Source of the DNA: Paenibacillus sp. FSL H8-0537
GTDB taxonomy: Bacteria; Bacillota; Bacilli; Paenibacillales; Paenibacillaceae
DNA: 64,000 bases
Direction: 5' to 3'
Assembly (NCBI RefSeq): GCF_038051995.1
Contig: NZ_CP150290.1
Span: 5,927,001 to 5,991,000 of the forward strand
Made by a program: the position numbers and the translations under genes. Positions 41,169 through 49,993 of the stretch are shown one piece after another (positions within the stretch are counted from its first letter, which is position 1; every line of letters starts with the position of its first letter). The notes below the pieces were generated by a model. It ran no database searches and was not told where the DNA came from. It saw only the letters and a list, made by a program, of their open reading frames with translations.

Positions 41169-42563
41169 TTATGCGTTATAAAATTTCAACAGCTCGCTGA
41201 CAATCGCTTCCTGCGTGCCTTCAACGCGAGTCTGGCGCTGTGTTTTCTCGAACAAGGACGAAATTTGCTCAGGGAAGGTCTGCTCAATGCTGCAAAGACG
41301 TATCGCTTCGTCGAACTTGGCCGGATGCGCCGTAGCCAGCGAAATCGTTACATCGCCGCTTTGTGCACATTGATCAGCTGCCGCCACGCCACAAGCGGAG
41401 TGAGGGTCAAGCAAATAATCGCTTTCGGCGTTGTATTTGCTGATCGTATCGAGACATTCCTGCCCGCCAACGCCATGAGCGCCGAATTCGGCTTGAACCC
41501 GCTGCAGATCATCGCCAGAAATGACGAGCTTGCCTTCCTTGCGGAACTGGTTCATCAGCTCTGTAATCAGCTGTGGGTTTTCACCCAGCACATAATACAA
41601 ATAACGCTCGAAGTTGCTTGCCACTTGAATATCCATCGAAGGGCTGTACGTGCTGCGGAAATCTCCCGGCATATACACGCCTTCCTTGATGAAACGCTCC
41701 AAAATGTTGTTTTCGTTCGTTGCCAAAATCAGCTTGTTCACCGGAAGACCCATGCGCTTCGCGAGGTAGCCCGCGAAAATATCGCCAAAGTTGCCAGTCG
41801 GCACGCTGAAATTGACTTCCTGCACATCCTGCTGCTTCGCAATCTGGAAGTAAGCATAGAAATAATAAACCGTCTGCGCCAAAATGCGCACAAAGTTAAT
41901 GGAGTTAATTGCACAAAGATGGTTCGCGGACTTAAACTCCAAATCAGCAAACAAATCTTTAATGATGCGCTGGCAGTCGTCAAAATTGCCGTCGACCGAC
42001 AGGTTCAAGACGTTGTCGTCCGGCACTGTCGTCATTTGCAGCTCCTGCACCTTGCTGACTTTGCCATGCGGATGCAAAATGCAAATTTTGATACCGTCTT
42101 TGCCACGTACGCCTTGAATCGCCGATGCGCCCGTATCGCCGGATGTCGCGCCAAGAATATGAATCGTCTTGTTCTGCTTGCGGGATACATACGTATATAA
42201 TTCGCCCATAAATTGCAGCGCAATGTCTTTAAATGCAAAGGTTGGGCCGTGGAACAGCTCCAGCAAATACAGGTTGTCCTTCAAGCGGCGAACAGGCGTA
42301 ACGCCTGGATCGCGGAATGTTCCGTAGCTGGCATTCACCATCGCCCGCAAGTCTTCCGCCGGAATTTCATCATTCGTGAAATAACCGAAAATCTCCAGCA
42401 CCAGCTCCTGATAAGACAGGTTCTGCCACGCCTTCAGCTTTTCAGCCGAAAAAACAGGAATTTCACTCGGAACGAGCAAACCTCCGTCATCTGCAAGACC
42501 CATTAGAAAAGCGTCGATAAATCCGATTTTGCCTACATTTCCTCTTGTACTAATATACTCCAC
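41169..42563 (-). CDS. thrC: threonine synthase
   Basis: 464 aa PLP enzyme of the longer, E. coli/yeast-type class. It converts O-phosphohomoserine to threonine. It begins MEYISTRGNVGKIGFIDAFL, with the PLP lysine in GPTFAFKDIALQFMG (Lys112), then LGATSGDTGASAIQGVRGKD and SVPTGNFGDIFAGYLAKRMG. Bacillus usually has the shorter ThrC2 class in a hom-thrC-thrB operon. Here thrC is alone, with no hom or thrB next to it, so it may be a second or transferred-type threonine synthase. Confidence 0.9.
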   Translation of the reverse strand: MEYISTRGNVGKIGFIDAFLMGLADDGGLLVPSEIPVFSAEKLKAWQNLSYQELVLEIFGYFTNDEIPAEDLRAMVNASYGTFRDPGVTPVRRLKDNLYLLELFHGPTFAFKDIALQFMGELYTYVSRKQNKTIHILGATSGDTGASAIQGVRGKDGIKICILHPHGKVSKVQELQMTTVPDDNVLNLSVDGNFDDCQRIIKDLFADLEFKSANHLCAINSINFVRILAQTVYYFYAYFQIAKQQDVQEVNFSVPTGNFGDIFAGYLAKRMGLPVNKLILATNENNILERFIKEGVYMPGDFRSTYSPSMDIQVASNFERYLYYVLGENPQLITELMNQFRKEGKLVISGDDLQRVQAEFGAHGVGGQECLDTISKYNAESDYLLDPHSACGVAAADQCAQSGDVTISLATAHPAKFDEAIRLCSIEQTFPEQISSLFEKTQRQTRVEGTQEAIVSELLKFYNA

Positions 42564-42691
42564 CGGGTAATCCCTCCGACATTCTTTTGTAACATCATAT
42601 CATCGTTTCCAGTTAAAATCGAATGGATTATTGAAATCTCGCCTGTATTTCATCGCCTAAACGCCTTTGCTGCGCTATACGGAATTGCCTG

Positions 42692-44005
42692 TTATTTCCG
42701 CGCGGACGATACAATCAGTTCATACAGCTGCGACAAGGTGTCGCGGCGCTCCTCCTGCTCCATCCGATTAATGTATGCGGCGCGATTCTGGTAGACGTCT
42801 TCAATCGCCGACAGCAGCGTATCAGGCGTCACCTGCTCCTCATGCAGCACCTCGCAAAAGCCAGAAGACTTAAACGAATCTGCGTTAAGCAGCTGGTCGC
42901 CCCGGCTCTGTGCTTTCGTAAGCGGAATAAGCAGCATCGGCTTGCGCAAATGCAGAAACTCAAAAATCGCGTTAGAGCCGGCGCGGGAAAGGACGATGTC
43001 ACTCATCGCCAGCACATCGGGAAGCTGCTCATTAATGTATTCGAACTGCTTGTAATCCGCCGTTTCAAGGGCTGGCTCCACCTGTCCCTTGCCGCATAAA
43101 TGAACGATGCTGAATTGGCGGGTGAGCTCGCTAAGCGCACTGCGCACCGCCTTATTAATCGCCCGCGATCCGAGGCTGCCGCCCATAATGAGCAGAACGG
43201 GCTTCGCTCCGCCCGTCTCTACGCGCGCCGCACCCTTTGCTTCTACTGCTGCTATTGCTTTTGCTGTTTCTACCGCAGGCTCTTCTGCTCTCACACTTTT
43301 TCCCGAAATGTTCACGACCAGCTTGGCAGGATTAGCCGCATAGTCGGCGCTTTCCTTTGACGCCTTCCCCTGCGGCGCCTGGCTTAGCGTCTGTATGCTG
43401 CCTGCTGCACCTGAGGCTGTTGAGGCTTCTGCATCAGCTGCTCCGGATGCGGGCAGCAGACCGCAATAGGCTCTGCCTCGCGAGGCTACGCCCTGCCTCA
43501 GCTCATCACGGATGACTGCGCCAACGTAATGCGCCTTGCCTGAAGGCAAGTGCTGCGCTGTCTCGGGAAAAGTCGTACACACGCCCGTTGCAAAAGGGAT
43601 CGCAATTCGGTTTGCCAGTCCCGGCGTCAGATCCGATTCATGAATAAGCACCGGCACCCGATTAAGCCACGCTCCCAGCACAACCGGGACGGACACGAAG
43701 CCGCCCTTGGAAAAAATAACGTTCGGCTTCTCCCGCTGAATGAGCCGATAAGCTTGAAAAACCCCTTTGATGACCTTGAAGGGGTCCTTCACATTTTGCC
43801 AGTCCAAATAGCGGCGAAGCTTGCCTGTCGCAATACCATGATATGTAAGCTGCTCTAGTGGAGCAGTAAGTTGCTTTTCTATGCCGTTTTCCGATCCAAT
43901 ATAATGGATCTGCCAGCCAGCCTCCGCGAAACGGGGAATCAGCGCCAAGTTAACGGTCACATGGCCTGCCGTCCCTCCGCCTGTAAACATAATTTTCCTG
44001 CCCAT
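42692..44005 (-). CDS. MurG-like UDP-GlcNAc:lipid I transferase with a long insert
   Basis: 437 aa GT28. The N-domain has [18 protein letters not shown] (residues 7-24), [15 protein letters not shown] and [14 protein letters not shown]. The C-domain has [20 protein letters not shown] and [20 protein letters not shown], the UDP-GlcNAc site. MurG is normally ~355-365 aa. The extra length is a low-complexity Ala/Ser/Glu-rich stretch at about residues 183-267, exactly between the two domains. There are no mur or fts neighbours, so this is probably a second MurG paralogue. Attachment of GlcNAc to lipid I, or to another lipid-linked sugar, is the likely reaction. Confidence 0.82.
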   Translation of the reverse strand: MGRKIMFTGGGTAGHVTVNLALIPRFAEAGWQIHYIGSENGIEKQLTAPLEQLTYHGIATGKLRRYLDWQNVKDPFKVIKGVFQAYRLIQREKPNVIFSKGGFVSVPVVLGAWLNRVPVLIHESDLTPGLANRIAIPFATGVCTTFPETAQHLPSGKAHYVGAVIRDELRQGVASRGRAYCGLLPASGAADAEASTASGAAGSIQTLSQAPQGKASKESADYAANPAKLVVNISGKSVRAEEPAVETAKAIAAVEAKGAARVETGGAKPVLLIMGGSLGSRAINKAVRSALSELTRQFSIVHLCGKGQVEPALETADYKQFEYINEQLPDVLAMSDIVLSRAGSNAIFEFLHLRKPMLLIPLTKAQSRGDQLLNADSFKSSGFCEVLHEEQVTPDTLLSAIEDVYQNRAAYINRMEQEERRDTLSQLYELIVSSARK

Positions 44006-44171
44006 TGTCCATAACCTCCGGTTCCTTGCTGCCCATTCTCTTCCTTGCTCTATATATGTATGACGAAAAATCAGGAAATTGTCAACTCATCTATCGTATA
44101 CACCTATGCTCAGAGATCATATGGACGGAAGCATCGGAAATCGGAGCAGCCAGATGAGCGGAGCTCATGCT

Positions 44172-44579
44172 TCAATCCCGCTTCGCAGCTGGCTCTTTCA
44201 CAACTGCTGGAGCCGAAAAAGCATCCGCTCCCTCCCCCTGACCATCTTCCTCTACGTAACGCTTAAGCGCACCGAGCTTATTTTCCCAATAACGCTCATA
44301 AAAAGCGAGCCATCGCTTTAGCTGCTGCAAAGGCTCCGCATCGAGCCGATAACGGGTTTCCCGGCCAACCTTGCGCTCCTTGACCAGTCCCGCCTCTGCC
44401 AAAATTCGCAAATGCTTCGATACCGCCGTCCGGCTCATCTCATAATGGCTGCTAATGACAGTGACGGGCATCTCCTCATCCACAAGCAGCCGAAGCAGGC
44501 TGCGGCGGGTCGGATCGGCAATCGCTTGGAACACCTCTGCCTTCGGCTCCGCCGCCGCGTCGCTACTGCGATTCGACAT
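44172..44579 (-). CDS. ArsR-family transcriptional regulator
   Basis: ~135 aa. The winged helix has EVFQAIADPTRRSLLRLLVD and VISSHYEMSRTAVSKHLRIL, then LVKERKVGRETRYRLD. It has no cysteine metal site of the ArsR/SmtB type, so it belongs to the non-metal branch paired with AHSA1 proteins. The start at 44579 (MSNRSSD) is chosen from family alignment and overlaps the upstream AHSA1 gene by 17 bases; a longer frame exists. Likely autorepressor acting on the palindromes at 45331-45376. Confidence 0.85.
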   Translation of the reverse strand: MSNRSSDAAAEPKAEVFQAIADPTRRSLLRLLVDEEMPVTVISSHYEMSRTAVSKHLRILAEAGLVKERKVGRETRYRLDAEPLQQLKRWLAFYERYWENKLGALKRYVEEDGQGEGADAFSAPAVVKEPAAKRD

Positions 44580-44991
44580 AAGAAGCCAGCCTTTGCTGTA
44601 TGCCTGTCCAGCCCTTGTCCATATGGCCGCGCACGATTTCATGCGGCTGTCCGAACTCCGTCACCGTACCCTCATTCCATCCGCCGTGAATGAGCGTAAA
44701 CTCCGTCTCTTCTCCTACAGCCTTTAATTCGAAGGTGAGTGTCCAGTCCTTGCCCCATTTGAAGGAGAGGCGGTTAGGCGGATCAATGACCGTCACCTTG
44801 CAGGAAGACTTTCCGAACGCGCCAGCTTCCAGCTGAAACTCATAGCCTTCCTCCGGCTGAAAATCATTGGGCATAAACCATGCGGCAATGCCCTCAGACG
44901 TCGCTACTGCCTTCCACACTTTGTCTATTGGCGCTTTAAGCACCAGCGTCTGCCGGATATCCGGCAGCGTATTTGCCGCTTCGCTGCTCAT
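44563..44991 (-). CDS. SRPBCC/AHSA1-domain protein
   Basis: 142 aa, START/Bet v1-like fold: VLKAPIDKVWKAVATSEGIA (about residues 17-36), AWFMPNDFQPEEGYEFQLEA and LSFKWGKDWTLTFELKAVGE. Such proteins are often encoded with an ArsR regulator and probably bind a hydrophobic ligand; the true ligand is unknown. First gene of the two-gene operon. Confidence 0.85.
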   Translation of the reverse strand: MSSEAANTLPDIRQTLVLKAPIDKVWKAVATSEGIAAWFMPNDFQPEEGYEFQLEAGAFGKSSCKVTVIDPPNRLSFKWGKDWTLTFELKAVGEETEFTLIHGGWNEGTVTEFGQPHEIVRGHMDKGWTGIQQRLASYVESQ

Positions 44992-45045
44992 TGCTGATCG
45001 TCTCCTCTTATAATCGCTTTATCATCTTAGTATCATCTAAAGTTC

Positions 45046-45312
45046 TTGCGGACACCAGATCCGTTATATACGCAAAATCATTGCAATTCCTATTCTCTCG
45101 GACACCAGCGCTCTTATTTGTGCTTTTAAACCTCATTTTACGGCTCTATCGGACAAATAACGCCTCTCCTGTCCGCTGCCTTAGGGTAAGTTCACTTTCT
45201 ATAACAAATAGCGGATTCTGTGTCCGTGAGGACGGACAGGCATTTGATTGCCTGTTGTCCTTTCATTCGCTGCCTCATCTACGCCGTTAGTTATACAGCT
45301 AGTTATACAGCT
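45046..45312. repeat. GCGGACA-type repeats and a 12-bp duplication in the ArsR operon leader
   Basis: GCGGACACCAGATCCGTTAT, TCGGACACCAGCGCTCTTAT, TCGGACAAATAACGCCTCTC-CTGTCCG and a GTCCGTGAGGACGGACAGG hairpin lie in tandem at 45046-45245. They belong with the blocks at 7730, 21030 and 22020. At 45289-45312 AGTTATACAGCT occurs twice. Together they lengthen the distance between the ArsR promoter and its first gene to ~350 bp. No ORF is supported here. Confidence 0.65.
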
Positions 45313-45330
45313 AATTATGCGTATACATAC

Positions 45331-45383
45331 GAAACCATTAGGTTTCCCTTCGGATTATACGAAACCTTTTGGTTTCATGTCAA
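45331..45383 (-). promoter_or_regulatory. consensus promoter with twin GAAACC-N4-GGTTTC operators
   Basis: The minus strand reads TTGACA (45378-45383), 18-base spacer, TATAAT (45354-45359), both hexamers exact. The palindrome GAAACCTTTTGGTTTC (45361-45376) fills the spacer. The second, GAAACCATTAGGTTTC (45331-45346), covers the predicted start. Centres are 30 bp apart, close to three helical turns. It points at the AHSA1-ArsR operon. Confidence 0.75.
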
Positions 45384-45541
45384 TAAGTACTGCTATACAT
45401 AGCATGACCAATATCTTCCTGTATAATTTTGATTAGCGGCGCGTAAACATGGTTACATAGATAACATGAGACACTACAACAGCTGACACAAGCCACACAT
45501 TGGTGAACAGCACAAACACAAAGAGAAAGGCAGTGATCAAT

Positions 45542-45793
45542 ATGGGTTTTTTATGGACATTAATCATAGGAGGCATTATCGGTTGGCTCGCAGGAATGAT
45601 CGTTGGACGTGACGTTCCCGGAGGCATCATTGGAAATATTATTGCAGGTTTTGTCGGCGCATGGCTCGGAGGCTTGATCTTCGGCGAGCTTGGTCCAGTC
45701 ATCGGCGGCTTCTATTTCATTCCAGCGTTAATTGGCGCAGTTGTACTGGTGTTCATTCTCAGCCTGATCTTGGCTGGACGAAGAAGACGATGA
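45542..45793 (+). CDS. GlsB/YeaQ/YmgE-family membrane protein
   Basis: 83 aa, three glycine-rich hydrophobic helices (WTLIIGGIIGWLAGMIVG, GGIIGNIIAGFVGAWLGGLI, FYFIPALIGAVVLVFILSLI) and a basic RRRR tail. This is the transglycosylase-associated (GlsB/YeaQ) family of small stress proteins, whose role is not well known. ATG 45542 matches the family start; the frame is open further upstream but unlike the family. Confidence 0.85.
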   Translation: MGFLWTLIIGGIIGWLAGMIVGRDVPGGIIGNIIAGFVGAWLGGLIFGELGPVIGGFYFIPALIGAVVLVFILSLILAGRRRR

Positions 45794-45841
45794 TAATCGT
45801 TTAAGACCAATATTTTTTGAACAAATAAATGTAGAATAACT

Positions 45842-45886
45842 AAACAACCTGACGCCAGAAGGTATAATGTCAGGTTGTTTGGTTTT
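45842..45886 (+). terminator. terminator after the GlsB-like gene
   Basis: Stem AAACAACCTGAC / GTCAGGTTGTTT, then GGTTTTT. The rest of the 411-bp gap to 46204 is AT-rich and holds nothing else I can support. Confidence 0.83.
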
Positions 45887-46204
45887 TCAGGGTATTTTTT
45901 TCGCAAGCATTTAACGACCATTAGCGACAAAACGCCATGTCGAAAACCGAATAACGTGTCATAATTTGTAATAATATATACTTTATTTTTCACTATGCTC
46001 AAAAAATATATTTATTCAAGAAATTGTTCAAATTACAAGACTTGTGTTGCTGCTCCGAGGTTGTTAATCTAGACATAGGCCTAAATGATCAGCCGTTGAA
46101 AAATCTAGCCTTTTACGCCATTCGGCGGGGGCTGGAATCGGTTGTAATTGGTTTTTAATATCTGTAAAATGTTTGTAGTTACCGAAGGTTAATAGGAGGT
46201 CCTC

Positions 46205-46573
46205 ATGTTTGCTAAACGCCTTAAACAACTCAGAAAAAAAAGAAAATACTCCATGCAGCAACTAGCGGATACCGTAGGCGTGGCTAAAAGTACCTATGCA
46301 GGCTATGAATCCGGCTATCGGCAGCCTACTTTGGAGACCATTCAAAGCATTGCGAAGAAATTAATTACGACATCCGATTATTTGCTAGGATTAACGGACT
46401 ATCCTGACCAACAGGAGCCGAGCAACAATGCCAAGGAGTTTTTCAACCATGAGCAGCTTCATTGGGACGGCGTTCCGCTGGAGCAGGAGGATTTAGAGCT
46501 TGTCCGGATGCTGCTTGAACGCGTTGTGCGCGACCGCACTTCATCCGGCGACCCTTCGCAAAATCCATCCTAG
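46205..46573 (+). CDS. XRE-family transcriptional regulator
   Basis: 122 aa. The N-terminal helix-turn-helix is complete: FAKRLKQLRKKRKYSMQQLA, DTVGVAKSTYAGYESGYRQP and LETIQSIAKKL (residues 2-56). The C-terminal half is acidic and helical and may dimerise or bind a partner. AGGAGGTCCTC precedes the ATG. It resembles stand-alone SinR/Xre-type repressors; target unknown. It is convergent with the next gene, leaving only 10 bp between stops. Confidence 0.87.
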   Translation: MFAKRLKQLRKKRKYSMQQLADTVGVAKSTYAGYESGYRQPTLETIQSIAKKLITTSDYLLGLTDYPDQQEPSNNAKEFFNHEQLHWDGVPLEQEDLELVRMLLERVVRDRTSSGDPSQNPS

Positions 46574-46583
46574 TCGGTGCCCC

Positions 46584-47672
46584 TTATCCGCTTGCTTGAA
46601 CAGCGTTCAGTTTGTTGATGGCGCTGCTGCGAATTTCCGCTTTAATGGATTGATATTCCTGCGTCCACGTTGATTTTTTAGCAAAGGCTATACCAGCTTC
46701 CTTATATTCTGTTTCAGCCTTGTTAATTAATGCTTGGTATTGTTTATCGCAAGAAGCCTCTGCAGCAGCAATTTTCCCCAGCAGCTCCCCTTGCAACGCC
46801 TTTTCATCCAGTTCCGTGCTTTTGTTTATTGCCGCAACGACCTGTGTCATTAATTGATTGGCATTGCTGACGCATTTTCCTTTTAATGCGGTTAGCTGTG
46901 ACTCATATTTGCTGCCCAGTGCTTTAGTCTTGCTTTGATCATCCTTCGCCGTGCTGGCAGTCTTGTCGCCTGTACCCGTATTCGCTTTCTCGCCTGACTG
47001 CTTGCCTGACTCATCCGTTTCAGCTGCAACGTCCGTCTTGCCTGCCGAGCCTGCCTGAGAGGAAGCCGTCTCTTGAGCATTCGCCTCCGCAGCTTGCTTG
47101 CCCTCGACCTCCTCGTCTTTCTTGGCCTGCTTTGCTTTTTCCAAAATCGCCTTGCGCTTCGCATCGTCCTTCTCGCCAACCGCTTCAATCGGATAGTTCA
47201 CATCCACAATCGCCAAATACTTTCCATATTGCTTCGTAATAGAGCGCAGGGCGTCGATTTCCTCCGTCGTCAGCTTTGCCAGCAGCAAATCGCGTATGGC
47301 CTGCTTTTCCTCCGTCGTCAGCTCCTCGTCCGATTGCCCCAGCAAAATATACATTTCACGGAATGACAACCCGGAGTTTAGCAAAATAGCGGCTGCGTCC
47401 AGCGCGTCATCGCTTTTGATTGTTTTGCCTGCAATTTGCTCCGCTTTGCCCACCGCACTATCCAGTGAGGACGGCAGCTCCACCTGATTGCCCGCCCCTC
47501 CAGAGGCTGGCGCCACTCCATCCTGCTCAGCTACTAAAGCGGCACGACGCTGCTGGATATCCTCCAAGCTGATTGAGCTGATTTTCCAATAGAAAAAACC
47601 AACGGTGCCGATAAGCAAAATGGCAAGCGTTGCTGTGGTTATTAAAATCGTTTTCCAAATGCGCTTTTTCAT
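46584..47672 (-). CDS. hypothetical membrane-anchored protein
   Basis: ~362 aa. One N-terminal TM helix (ILITTATLAILLIGTVGFFY, about residues 9-28) follows MKKRIWKT; the rest is probably extracytoplasmic. A low-complexity middle (about residues 190-260, rich in Lys, Glu, Ala, Gln, Thr) looks like a flexible linker, and the C-terminal ~100 residues are helical (LTALKGKCVSNANQLMTQVV). Not recognised. ATG 47672 has AAGGATGG 10 bases upstream; the longer frame is not supported. It lies downstream of the SLH gene and after its terminator-like hairpin. Confidence 0.68.
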   Translation of the reverse strand: MKKRIWKTILITTATLAILLIGTVGFFYWKISSISLEDIQQRRAALVAEQDGVAPASGGAGNQVELPSSLDSAVGKAEQIAGKTIKSDDALDAAAILLNSGLSFREMYILLGQSDEELTTEEKQAIRDLLLAKLTTEEIDALRSITKQYGKYLAIVDVNYPIEAVGEKDDAKRKAILEKAKQAKKDEEVEGKQAAEANAQETASSQAGSAGKTDVAAETDESGKQSGEKANTGTGDKTASTAKDDQSKTKALGSKYESQLTALKGKCVSNANQLMTQVVAAINKSTELDEKALQGELLGKIAAAEASCDKQYQALINKAETEYKEAGIAFAKKSTWTQEYQSIKAEIRSSAINKLNAVQASG

Positions 47673-47702
47673 CCTGTATCCATCCTTTCTTACGCGAAAA
47701 GA

Positions 47703-47734
47703 GCCGGACAAAGGTGTTGTCACCTTTATCCGGC
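47703..47734 (-). terminator. hairpin after the SLH-protein gene
   Basis: Stem GCCGGACAAAGGTG / CACCTTTATCCGGC with a TTGT loop. The minus strand continues with CTCTTTT. It may end or attenuate the long glycan/SLH transcript before the 362-aa gene. Confidence 0.68.
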
Positions 47735-47780
47735 ATTTGGGCCATCCTGCAGCAGGTAAAAACTTAAACAATAGCTTGCG

Positions 47781-49958
47781 CTATAGATTGATCAAACGAT
47801 ACAGCATGACCGCTGCTTCGGCGCGAGTCGTATTGGCATTGACCGGAAAGCTGCCCTGCTCCAGTGGCAGCAGGCTGTTTGCTGCCGCGAAGGCAACGCC
47901 CGCCTTCAACGATGGATGCAGGTTGTCCGCATCTTTTAAATCGGCAAGCGCTGCTTTTACATCGGCTGGCTCTTCCAGCCCCTTCGACAGCTTCGCTGCC
48001 CTTGCAATCATCGTCGCCATTTCAGCATGCGTAATGGTCGCCTCCGGCTCGAAGCGATTGCCGCTTCGGCCTTGGACAAGACCTTTCTCCACGGCTGTGC
48101 CCACATACGGGGCATACCACTGAGTTAAAGGCACGTCTTTAAATGTGCTGGCTGATGCATCATTTTTAAAATCGAGCGAACGAATGAGCATTTTGGCAAA
48201 CTCCGCCCGTGTCACCATTTTGCCCGGATCAAAACGCGAATCCTCCACACCGTCAATAATGCCTTTGGCTGTTATCGCTTCAATCTCCTTGCCTGCCCAT
48301 TCATATACGCTGCCCAGATCTTGGAAGGATGGGCCCGCTTGATCTTCAATCACCGCTGCTTGCTGCGTTGGGATAACAATCGACAGCTCCGTCTCAAGCG
48401 AATCCTCCAGCACGGCTTCTGTTACGGCTTCGGTTACAACTTCTGCGGCCGCTTCAGCAACGGCCTCTGTTACAGTCCCCGTCGCAGCTTCGGCAACAGC
48501 CTCGCCAGCATCTGAAGGAGCAAGTGCCGCTGTTTCATCGCTCTCGCTTCCCTCTTGCGCTCCCGCTGACGCTGCCCTGCCACTCAAATATTCGCTAAAA
48601 TTGAAATAAGGCGTATTCACAATGTATCGGTCAATGCCGCTGCCCGTTTCCAGCTTGGAGAAGCTTTCACTGAGCACCTTCCATACCGCTTCGCGGCGAG
48701 TCAAATAGTTTTGCATCACCTCAACCGGCGGCTTGAAAATGATAAAGCCCTGGTCCACCGTAATATATGGTGTAACGTCGAATGTATTTTCCTGCTTCCA
48801 GGTCGTCTGCAGCAGTTCTACCGCCTCACCTAGCAGCACTTGCTGCTGCTCGGACGTCGACTGCGACCACTGCGCAATGATCGTATTCATTTCCTTGTGG
48901 TAATCGGCTAGAAGATCGTCCACCGGCACTTCGGGCTCTTCCTTGCCGAGCGTCACTTCCTTCTCGAAAAGCACTTTGCCGAGCAGGCTTGCCCGCAGCG
49001 TCGCTTTCGCAGAAACGACCGAGCCCAGTATCGTCACCACGCCCGACTGCGCAACTTTTACATCTTTGCTGCCTGCCGTTTTGGACCAGGCCAGCAGTTC
49101 CTTTGGAACCTCACGACCAAAAATCGAGAGCTTGTACGTATGCTTTCGGCCCTCGTGGTCGATTTCCACCGTCTCCTTCGCACCTGACCGCATATAAGCA
49201 ATCATCATGGAGCGGATGGCCGGAACTTCCTTCTTAAGCTGCTTGCGGAAGTTGGTGACTGTATCTACCATGTCTTTTTTCGTAATGTCCAGCTTGGCCA
49301 ATACAGCACTCACTTTGTAGGTCGAGGTATCGGAAAGAACCGTTTCCAGCGCATCGCCCAGCAGCTTCGTCTGCTCGCTCTCGCTCGCCATTAGCATCAG
49401 CAGCTCGGTATTGCTTTTCTCCGAAACGAGCGAAGTCGTTTTTTGCTCCAGCGCATTCATAAACTGCATGGCGTCATCAACTGTGAGATGATTTTGCCTC
49501 GCGAGTGCTGCTACTGCCTGCAAAGCGCCGCTATAGGAGGGATTTTTGCGAATCGCCTCCAAATTATCAAAAGAAGGATCATACTGCAGGCTTCCCGCCG
49601 CCACCATAAAGTCGAAAAGCGGCTGCTGAACGGAGGGGTCTATTTTGCCGGACAGCTTATTCCATATCGGTGCAATCAAATCGCCATTGGCTTCAAAGCT
49701 GAGCGTTGCAATTTCGTCACGCAGGTCTCTGACCTCCTGTACGTCAGCCGGATCGCCCATTTGCAAATACTGATGCAGCTCCAGCAGGCGCTTGACAAAA
49801 TCACTGCTGTAAAAGGAATCAGCGGCACCCGCATGCGCCGTCTGGACAAAGCCGAGCTTCTCCAGCACGCCCCGCTCGCTGAGCGGCAATCCGGACAGCG
49901 CCGTCCCCGCAACAGCTGCCGCCAGGGCAGCGGATACGATTTTTTTCGTAAACCTCAT
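47781..49958 (-). CDS. S-layer-homology (SLH) domain surface protein
   Basis: 725 aa with a signal peptide (MRFTKKIVSAALAAAVAGTA, cleavage near AHA-GAAD). Residues ~45-460 are a mainly helical domain of unknown function. A low-complexity Ala/Glu/Val/Thr stretch follows (~480-520, AVAEAATGTVTEAVAEA type repeats). Three SLH motifs lie at ~555-725: AITAKGIIDGVEDSRFDPGK, VEKGLVQGRSGNRFEPEATI and AAANSLLPLEQGSFPVNANT. SLH domains bind pyruvylated secondary cell-wall polymer. It starts 35 bp after ugd, so the glycan operon ends in a wall-anchored protein. Confidence 0.88.
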   Translation of the reverse strand: MRFTKKIVSAALAAAVAGTALSGLPLSERGVLEKLGFVQTAHAGAADSFYSSDFVKRLLELHQYLQMGDPADVQEVRDLRDEIATLSFEANGDLIAPIWNKLSGKIDPSVQQPLFDFMVAAGSLQYDPSFDNLEAIRKNPSYSGALQAVAALARQNHLTVDDAMQFMNALEQKTTSLVSEKSNTELLMLMASESEQTKLLGDALETVLSDTSTYKVSAVLAKLDITKKDMVDTVTNFRKQLKKEVPAIRSMMIAYMRSGAKETVEIDHEGRKHTYKLSIFGREVPKELLAWSKTAGSKDVKVAQSGVVTILGSVVSAKATLRASLLGKVLFEKEVTLGKEEPEVPVDDLLADYHKEMNTIIAQWSQSTSEQQQVLLGEAVELLQTTWKQENTFDVTPYITVDQGFIIFKPPVEVMQNYLTRREAVWKVLSESFSKLETGSGIDRYIVNTPYFNFSEYLSGRAASAGAQEGSESDETAALAPSDAGEAVAEAATGTVTEAVAEAAAEVVTEAVTEAVLEDSLETELSIVIPTQQAAVIEDQAGPSFQDLGSVYEWAGKEIEAITAKGIIDGVEDSRFDPGKMVTRAEFAKMLIRSLDFKNDASASTFKDVPLTQWYAPYVGTAVEKGLVQGRSGNRFEPEATITHAEMATMIARAAKLSKGLEEPADVKAALADLKDADNLHPSLKAGVAFAAANSLLPLEQGSFPVNANTTRAEAAVMLYRLINL

Positions 49959-49993
49959 TACGTCCTCACCTCTTCTTTCGGAAATGGAAAAAC

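Noticed and set aside
41265..42200. 311-aa plus-strand frame opposite thrC
   Set aside because: Shadow of thrC; no ribosome site and no recognisable domain.
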